Assembly: GCF_000373625.1 (NCBI RefSeq)
Contig: NZ_KB891997.1
Coordinates: 419,245 to 483,244 of the forward strand
DNA: 64,000 nt
Source of the DNA: Streptomyces sp. LaPpAH-108
Lineage (GTDB): Bacteria > Actinomycetota > Actinomycetes > Streptomycetales > Streptomycetaceae
Direction: 5' to 3'
Shown here: positions 59,523-64,000 of the stretch, piece by piece
How positions within the stretch are numbered: position 1 is the first letter of the stretch
Layout: each line of letters starts with the position of its first letter
Position numbers and translations under genes: made by a program
Notes under the pieces: generated by a model
Database searches by the model: none
The model's input: only the letters and a program-made list of their open reading frames with translations
Told to the model about the DNA's origin: nothing

Positions 59523-60038
59523 TCAGATGCCGAGTGTGATGGGGCCGGGGCTGGGGGGCAGGTGGTGTACTGCCGCTTCTACGGCTTCCCGTGCTGTGGT
59601 GAATTGCCCGAGGTCCTGGCTGGTGAAGCCCCTGCCTACCCCGTATGTGTTGTCGCTGTTGGCGCTCAGGCATGGTCCGGTGATGGCCAGGTGGGGGCGG
59701 GTGGTGGTGGAGAAGCGCAGTGCCCGGTGGCTGGTGAAGGGGTAGAGGGCGCGTAGTGCCGGTTCGGCGTAGGCCGCTTCGATCAGGTTCTGGCAGGTCT
59801 CCTGCCAGAGGTAGTCCAGTTCGGCTGCTTCCCGGCGTATTTCGTGCCATTCGGATTCCGTCAAGCGTGCGGGGTCGCCGTCGGGTGCCTCGGACCGGCC
59901 GGTCGGGTGCATGAAGGGTGCCGCCTCTCGGATGTCCTCCAGCTCTCGGATGTCCTCCTGTGGCGTCTCGTCGCGCCGGGCCCGGGTGGCCCGGGCGGCT
60001 TGCGCCGGTTTGTCCGGGTTCCCGTCGATGGGGGGCAT
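59523..60038 (-). CDS. DUF6193 family protein
   Basis: A 171-residue protein. The C-terminal half (LDYLWQETCQNLIEAAYAEPALRALYPFTSHRALRFSTTTRPHLAITGPCLSANSDNTYGVGRGFTSQDLGQFTTAREAVEAAVHHLPP) matches the DUF6193 family, often linked to natural-product or toxin loci. The N-terminal 50 residues are polar and weak. Function unknown; it may be truncated relative to longer family members. Confidence 0.72.
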   Translation of the reverse strand: MPPIDGNPDKPAQAARATRARRDETPQEDIRELEDIREAAPFMHPTGRSEAPDGDPARLTESEWHEIRREAAELDYLWQETCQNLIEAAYAEPALRALYPFTSHRALRFSTTTRPHLAITGPCLSANSDNTYGVGRGFTSQDLGQFTTAREAVEAAVHHLPPSPGPITLGI

Positions 60039-60105
60039 GTCTTGGGCTGGTTCCTCGTCGCGGATCGGCTACCGCCGTTCATGCGGCCAGGTGCTGGTCG
60101 TCAGC

Positions 60106-60157
60106 GGTCAGTGCTCTGTGCTCTGTGGTCAGTGCTCTGTGGTCTGTGGTCTGTGGT
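60106..60157 (+). repeat. CTCTGTGGT micro-repeats
   Basis: GGTCAGTGCTCTGTG occurs twice with a 21-bp period, followed by further CTGTGGT units. This is probably slippage-generated sequence. Confidence 0.65.
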
Positions 60158-60986
60158 GCGGGAGGGTATTTACGGCAGCTGTGTGGTCCAGCGGTCCGGA
60201 GTCCGGGGGTGTGAGGGGCACAGCTCCGAGAGGGGTGTCCGTCTCGGCCGGCGGAGCTGCGGGGAGGCTGTCGCGGGCCGCGTTGTCGGAGTGGAGGGCG
60301 GCGAGTTCGGGGGGAGTGGGTATGGGGCTCGATGGTGTCTCACCGCAGGGCCGCGAGGATGCGGAGCAGCGGCTCCGGGCGCTGCAACCGGGGGGCTGGC
60401 CGGGTTTGATGGAGCTTGCCGCTCTGATCTGCCTGCAGGCCTGGCGTGGTGTTGTCGGTCTTTCTGTCGCTCCGGTCGGCGGGGAGGGGTTTCCGGCCGG
60501 CCGGGGTGTGCCGACGTGATACCCGGAGGGTGAGATCGCCACGGTCCCGGGGCGCGGCTGACGCGGGGTTGCCCGCCCTGGGACGCGCTGGTTGTGTCTG
60601 GCGGCCGTACGCACGTCTTGTGGCGGATGATGTCGGTGATGCCGAGGGCGGGTTGAGTCTCATGCGTGATGAATGATCACGTCCCCGTGTTTCAGATGCC
60701 GCCACGGCTCGGGCTGCGGGGAGCCGGGCGGGCGTCGGCTGTCTCTCCAGGGCCGGGCTGTGGCGCGAACTCCGCCCGAAGCCGTGCGATGTCCCAAGCC
60801 GCGTGATGTTCGGATCTCGCCGTGTGTCTGTGCTGCGATTACCGATATCCCCCGCAGCGCCTGAGCCGACCGTCCCCTGTGATGACACCCCGGCGGCCAC
60901 CTTCGTCGGCTCCGGGCAGGGTCAGGGTTGTCCGGGCCGTGCCGTGTTCGGCTTCCCGGCCCCGTCACTCGCACCGACGCCGGCTC

Positions 60987-61196
60987 CGGTCCAAACATCA
61001 TCTGCCGAGCGGCCTCGGCGGGCGTCTTCCGGAAGCCGACGGGCGCCGGACGGGCATCCGCGGTCTCGATGAGTAGGTCGAGTGCCGTCTCCCGTTCCTG
61101 GGGCTCGATGTCCCCGCGGACGTCTCCGGCTGTCTGCCTGTTCTCCGCCACGGCGTTCTCGGGCAGCAGGCGGACGGCCTGCCGAAGGCCGCGCAA
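60987..61196 (-). pseudogene. fragment resembling an immunity-type small protein
   Basis: The reverse-strand frame RGLRQAVRLLPENAVAENRQTAGDVRGDIEPQERETALDLLIETADARPAPVGFRKTPAEAARQM has the ALDLLIETAD-type core of small MafI-like immunity proteins. After it the frame turns into low-complexity sequence. There is no good start or stop. I treat it as a relic. Confidence 0.3.
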
Positions 61197-61217
61197 GCCA
61201 GGGTGGTGTGGACGTCA

Positions 61218-61328
61218 GCGGGGTACCGGCCGTTCCCGCTGGGGGTGAAGAACACGCCGGACTCGCTGGAACGTGCGGCGGGGTACCGCCCCGCTTCCGT
61301 TGGGGTGAAGATCGCGCCGGATCGCTGC
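61218..61328 (-). repeat. two tandem 60-bp repeats
   Basis: Copies at 61218-61268 and 61278-61328 have an exact 60-bp period and share GCGGGGTACC, GGGGTGAAGA and CGCCGGA. On the reverse strand they encode a 20-residue repeat, SGxFFTPxxxGRYPA. Confidence 0.6.
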
Positions 61329-61388
61329 TGTTCATGCCTCGCCGCGTCATGGTTTTCCTGACGTGATGGTGATCGGAAGGGGTAGATC

Positions 61389-61841
61389 GTGCGGATGAGG
61401 TTCATGGGTGCGGCTCTGGGTGCGGCGGCACTCACCGTGCTGACTGTTCCCGTAAACGCTCACGCGGCGGCTGTCGCGTGTGGTGGCGGGGTGTCGACCG
61501 GTCGGGTGGCTGTCAACGGCTGTATCAGTGCCCAGCGTGGCAAGGAGGGCAGGGTCTACACCCGGGAGATCACGGCTCACATCAAGCTGCGTAACACGGG
61601 CACGAGGGCGGTGGACGTCTCTTACGAGGCCTTTTTCCGTGTCGTCTCGGGCGGTCACTGGGTGAAGCTGGGCACCGGCCGCACCTCTGTTCCGGCGGGC
61701 GCGACTGCCGGTCCCACGGAGGTGGGCAGTTCCACCCGGGTGTGCGGGCCGGTGAGGGTCGAGATCCGGGTGCATGCGCGTGCGGCCGGGGGTGTCTGGA
61801 GTGGGTGGTCTGCTGCGGGGACGGCGCAGTGCCAGACGTGA
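61389..61841 (+). CDS. small secreted protein of unknown function
   Basis: A 150-residue protein with a signal peptide (MGAALGAAALTVLTVPVNAHA) and a beta-rich mature part (EITAHIKLRNTGTRAVDVSYEAFFRVVSGGHWVKLGTGRTSVPAGATAGPTEVGSSTRVCGPVRVEIRVHARAAGGVW). Four cysteines could form two disulfides. GAAGGGGTAG precedes the GTG. No family was recognised. Confidence 0.65.
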   Translation: MRMRFMGAALGAAALTVLTVPVNAHAAAVACGGGVSTGRVAVNGCISAQRGKEGRVYTREITAHIKLRNTGTRAVDVSYEAFFRVVSGGHWVKLGTGRTSVPAGATAGPTEVGSSTRVCGPVRVEIRVHARAAGGVWSGWSAAGTAQCQT

Positions 61842-61902
61842 GCGGTGGCTCGCCCGCGCCCGAGCCCGTGTCCTGGGCGCGGGCGAGGGGGGTGCGGGCG
61901 GT

Positions 61903-62328
61903 GTGCTGCTTGTCCGCGCCCTCGCGGTCTCCGCCACCGCCCGCCGCCCTTATGTGATCAGCTTCGACGTCAACCACCGCCCCGCTCTCTGGCCGAAGGG
62001 CATCGCCCCGGACGCACTCCGTTACCTCGCGAACCGCGCCGACATCGTCCTGGTGGGCCTGGACGAGGCCCAGGATCTGTGGGGCCCGGACCTCACCCCC
62101 ACCACAGCGCGTGACCTGCTCCCGGGCCCGCGGATCCTCGTCGTCAAGGACGGCTCCCGCGCGGCGACGGCGTTCACCGCGTCGGAGACGGTCACGGTCC
62201 CGGCCCTGCGGGTCACTGTGGCCGAGCCGGTGGGCGCGGTCGACGTCTTCGCGGCGGGCTTCTTCGCCGGGCTGCTGCGGGGCGATCCGTACTGCGTCCC
62301 GGCCCCGTCACGGCGGCCTCGGCTCTGA
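61903..62328 (+). pseudogene. PfkB-family sugar kinase, C-terminal remnant
   Basis: The frame encodes ISFDVNHRPALWPKGIAPDALRYLANRADIVLVGLDEAQDLWGPD and ILVVKDGSRAATAF, typical of 2-keto-3-deoxygluconate-type PfkB kinases. The N-terminal substrate-binding half is missing. The catalytic anion-hole motif, normally GAGD, reads GAVD (EPVGAVDVFAAGF). The end is replaced by unrelated residues. It is a dead gene. Confidence 0.7.
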
Positions 62329-62584
62329 GGGGGGCGGCGGATCGGGGTCCGCTTGCGCTGCAGGCCGTTGTCGACCCGGCTGCTCGCTTTCACCCACCGG
62401 CGGGCGGTGGGAGGTGTACGAGGAGTCAGGTGGGGGTGGTCCGGTGCGGGCGTGGCTGGGTTGTGTCCGCGCTGTCGGGGGAGTGGGGGCCGTGGGTGGG
62501 TGAGGTTTTCCCGGATCCTGGTCATGGTGTGGTTGATCCACCAGGCTTGCCCGTGTTTTTCCCTGCGGAGAAGGGGCGGCGGGC

Positions 62585-63156
62585 GTGGCGGACAGCGCGC
62601 TTCTGGTGATGGATGTCCAGCGGGACATCGTGGCGGTCGCGGACGGCGGTTCCGGATGTCTGCCGCGCTTGGGCCGGGCGATCGACGGGGTCCGGGCTGC
62701 CGGTATCCCTGTGATCTATGTGGTGATCGGATTACGGCCGGGTGATCCGGAAGTCGGCTCCCGCAACAAGGTGATGGCCGGCATCGTGCGGGCCGGTCTG
62801 TTCGCCGAGGGTGAGCCCGGTACCGGGATCCACGGCGACGTTGCGCCCCGGCAGGGCGACGTGGTGGTGACCAAGCGACGGGGGAGTGCCTTCTCGGGCA
62901 GCGACCTGGACCTGGTGCTCAGGGGCCCGCGGCAGTCTCGTCCTGACCGGTATCGCGACCAGCGCGGTGGTCCTGTCCACTCTGTGGCGCCACTCTGTGG
63001 CGCGCTGTCGACCTGGACTTCGGTCTCACGGTCCTGGCGGACGCCTGCCTGGACACCGACCCCGAGGTGCACCGGTTCCTCGTCGAGAGGCTGTTTCCGC
63101 AGTGGGCGCAGGTCGTGACCGTCGAGGACTGGGTCAAAGCCGTCGCCCCGCGATAG
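62585..63156 (+). pseudogene. isochorismatase-family hydrolase with two frameshifts
   Basis: Three frames together encode a complete isochorismatase-like protein. They are MADSALLVMDVQRDIVAVADGG ... LDLVLR, then LVLTGIATSAVVLSTLW, then AVDLDFGLTVLADACLDTDPEVHRFLVERLFPQWAQVVTVEDWVKAVAPR. The first break is explained by one extra G in the run at 62922-62925. The second is explained by a 13-bp tandem duplication at 62977-63002. The active-site Cys is replaced by Ser (TGIATSAV). Confidence 0.82.
62977..63002 (+). repeat. 13-bp tandem duplication
   Basis: CCACTCTGTGGCG occurs twice in direct succession. Removing one copy restores the isochorismatase frame exactly (VLSTLW-RAVDLDFG). Confidence 0.9.
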
Positions 63157-63551
63157 CGGAAGGTCTGTTCGGTGCTGTTGCGGCTGACGGGGCGGCCGGG
63201 TGGTTCTGGCGGTCCTGTTTGTGCCGTTTCTGGTGATGGTGGTCATAGGGGGTGGGTCACGTTCTATCGGGGGTCGTAGGCGGGGTGTGTGCTGACCAGC
63301 ACCCAAAGCCGCAAAATGGCACATTTCAGACATTTCTCCGTGTGGGGGTAGTAGGTCACATGCTTGCGTGGGGGTTTGTCTGGCTTTAATCATGTTGGTC
63401 GTTGCCGGAGTGGCAGGCGGTCCGGGTGTTGATCCCCGGGGGTGCCTGTTCTTGATTTTTCCGGTGGCTGCGGGGCCTCGCCCCGGCGCCCACAGGTTTG
63501 TCGGCCGGTCCTGGCTGGTTGCCTTAACGACGTCTTTTGGAGAGTCCCCTC
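63157..63551 (+). promoter_or_regulatory. long structured leader of the transglycosylase-like gene
   Basis: About 395 bp without a gene precede the secreted transglycosylase start. It includes an AT-richer tract (GCAAAATGGCACATTTCAGACATTTC, near 63310-63340) that could hold the promoter. The following segment is structured, with the hairpin GGGGC-CTC-GCCCC at 63472-63484 and a GATCCCCGGGGG dyad at about 63430. Leaders of cell-wall hydrolase genes in streptomycetes can carry c-di-AMP (ydaO) riboswitches. I could not find the full conserved boxes here. Confidence 0.4.
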
Positions 63552-64000
63552 GTGTCTGTGTTTTCTGCTGCCCGCCGTTCTGCTCGTCTGCGTCGTGTTG
63601 TGCTGTCCGGTCTGGTCACGGCGGGTGCCGCGGCCGGCGCGGTGACGATGATGCCGTCCTCGGCGTCGGCGGCCGAGATGCCGCAGACCGCCCACCATGT
63701 CGCCGCGGTGCCGCACACCGCTCACACCGCCAAGACCGCCTCCCAGGCTGCCGCTGGCGGGAATCTGGACGGCTGGATCAAGCAGTCGCTGGCGATCATG
63801 AAGGCGAAGGGCATCCCGGGCAGCTACGACGGTCTGAAGCGCAACATCATGCGCGAGTCCGGCGGCAACCCCAACGCGCAGAACAACTGGGACGTCAACG
63901 CGCGCAACGGCATCCCCTCGAAGGGCCTGCTGCAGGTGATCGACCCGACGTTCAACGCCTACCACGTGGCCGGCACCGCCCACAGCGTGACCGACCCGGT
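63552..64000 (+). CDS. secreted transglycosylase-like protein, N-terminal part (cut by window end)
   Basis: The frame starts at GTG 63552 behind TTTTGGAGAG and runs off the window. A signal peptide (SARLRRVVLSGLVTAGAAAGAVTMMPSSASAA) and a His/Thr/Ala-rich linker precede a lysozyme-like SLT domain. This domain reads WIKQSLAIMKAKGIPGSYDGLKRNIMRESGGNPNAQNNWDVNARNGIPSKGLLQVIDPTFNAYH; the catalytic Glu is in MRESGGNP. Such enzymes cleave peptidoglycan and act in growth or spore germination. Confidence 0.85.
   Translation, partial: MSVFSAARRSARLRRVVLSGLVTAGAAAGAVTMMPSSASAAEMPQTAHHVAAVPHTAHTAKTASQAAAGGNLDGWIKQSLAIMKAKGIPGSYDGLKRNIMRESGGNPNAQNNWDVNARNGIPSKGLLQVIDPTFNAYHVAGTAHSVTDP

Larger units (their letters stand above)
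60039..61388. other. low-coding zone with relics and short repeats
   Basis: About 1,350 bp without an intact gene. Open frames exist on both strands but lack ribosome sites and family signatures. Two kinds of tandem repeats and a plausible immunity-like gene fragment (reverse, 60987-61196) are present. The composition is richer in G/T runs than the core genes. Confidence 0.55.

Noticed and set aside
60129..60614. Reverse frame of about 160 codons in the low-coding zone
   Set aside because: Composition is Pro/Arg/Thr-rich without motif, and it runs through the slippage repeats. I could not support it as a gene.
60000..63500. Genomic island or mobile element on the right side
   Set aside because: Gene decay and odd composition are present, but no integrase, transposase, attachment repeat or tRNA border was seen.

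Overview
The window reads as chromosomal DNA of a Streptomyces-like actinomycete. GC content is very high, GTG starts and ATGA/GTGA stop-start overlaps are frequent, ECF sigma factors and LacI, TetR and MarR regulators are dense, and a spore-associated protein A gene and several secreted glycoside hydrolases are present. No rRNA, tRNA, insertion sequence, phage or CRISPR array was recognised.

Left part (1-13.9 kb): an overlapping operon encodes an FAD oxidoreductase (cut by the window edge), a DUF1365 protein, two tandem cyclopropane-fatty-acyl-phospholipid synthase-like methyltransferases and a DUF1295 membrane protein. A SigK-type ECF sigma factor with an RskA-type anti-sigma factor faces it. 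The gene content matches the mycobacterial sigK/ufaA1 neighbourhood. Next come an Asp23/AmaP-type envelope module, a YihY/BrkB membrane protein, a two-component system, a Kef-type antiporter and a small unknown protein.

Central part (13.9-31.8 kb): a secreted-hydrolase and sugar-uptake locus. It holds GH127-like and GH2 (PA14) enzymes, a LacI regulator, a YtfQ-YtfR-YtfT-YjfF-like importer with two permeases, a GH76-like alpha-mannanase and a GH31 enzyme carrying two CBM35-like modules. Four promoter regions in this locus share a 14-bp operator-like motif (consensus TTTMCAWCGTTRNA), so the LacI protein probably controls all of them. The combination suggests, by inference, import of a furanose sugar released from a mannan-type polymer such as fungal galactomannan. 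A TetR/membrane-protein pair sits inside the locus.

Middle-right part (31.8-50.9 kb): mycoredoxin; a second sugar ABC operon (FrcBCA-like) with its own LacI gene and tandem operators; a repeat-rich membrane protein; an ArsR-like/MFS divergent pair; a DUF4129/MoxR/DUF58 operon ending in a VOC protein; amidohydrolase, MerR, SDR and NTF2-like genes; then a decayed stretch with truncated MmgE/PrpD and alpha/beta-hydrolase genes; then rhodanese and Lrp/AsnC genes.

Right part (51-64 kb): tandem secreted beta-1,3-glucanases (GH16 with ricin-type lectin, GH64), a divergent helix-turn-helix / ECF sigma / Pro-rich protein module, a MarR-controlled FAD monooxygenase, sapA and a DUF6193 protein. From about 60 kb there is a low-coding zone of gene relics (PfkB kinase fragment, isochorismatase with two frameshifts). 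It ends with a secreted transglycosylase-like gene, behind a long structured leader, that runs off the window.
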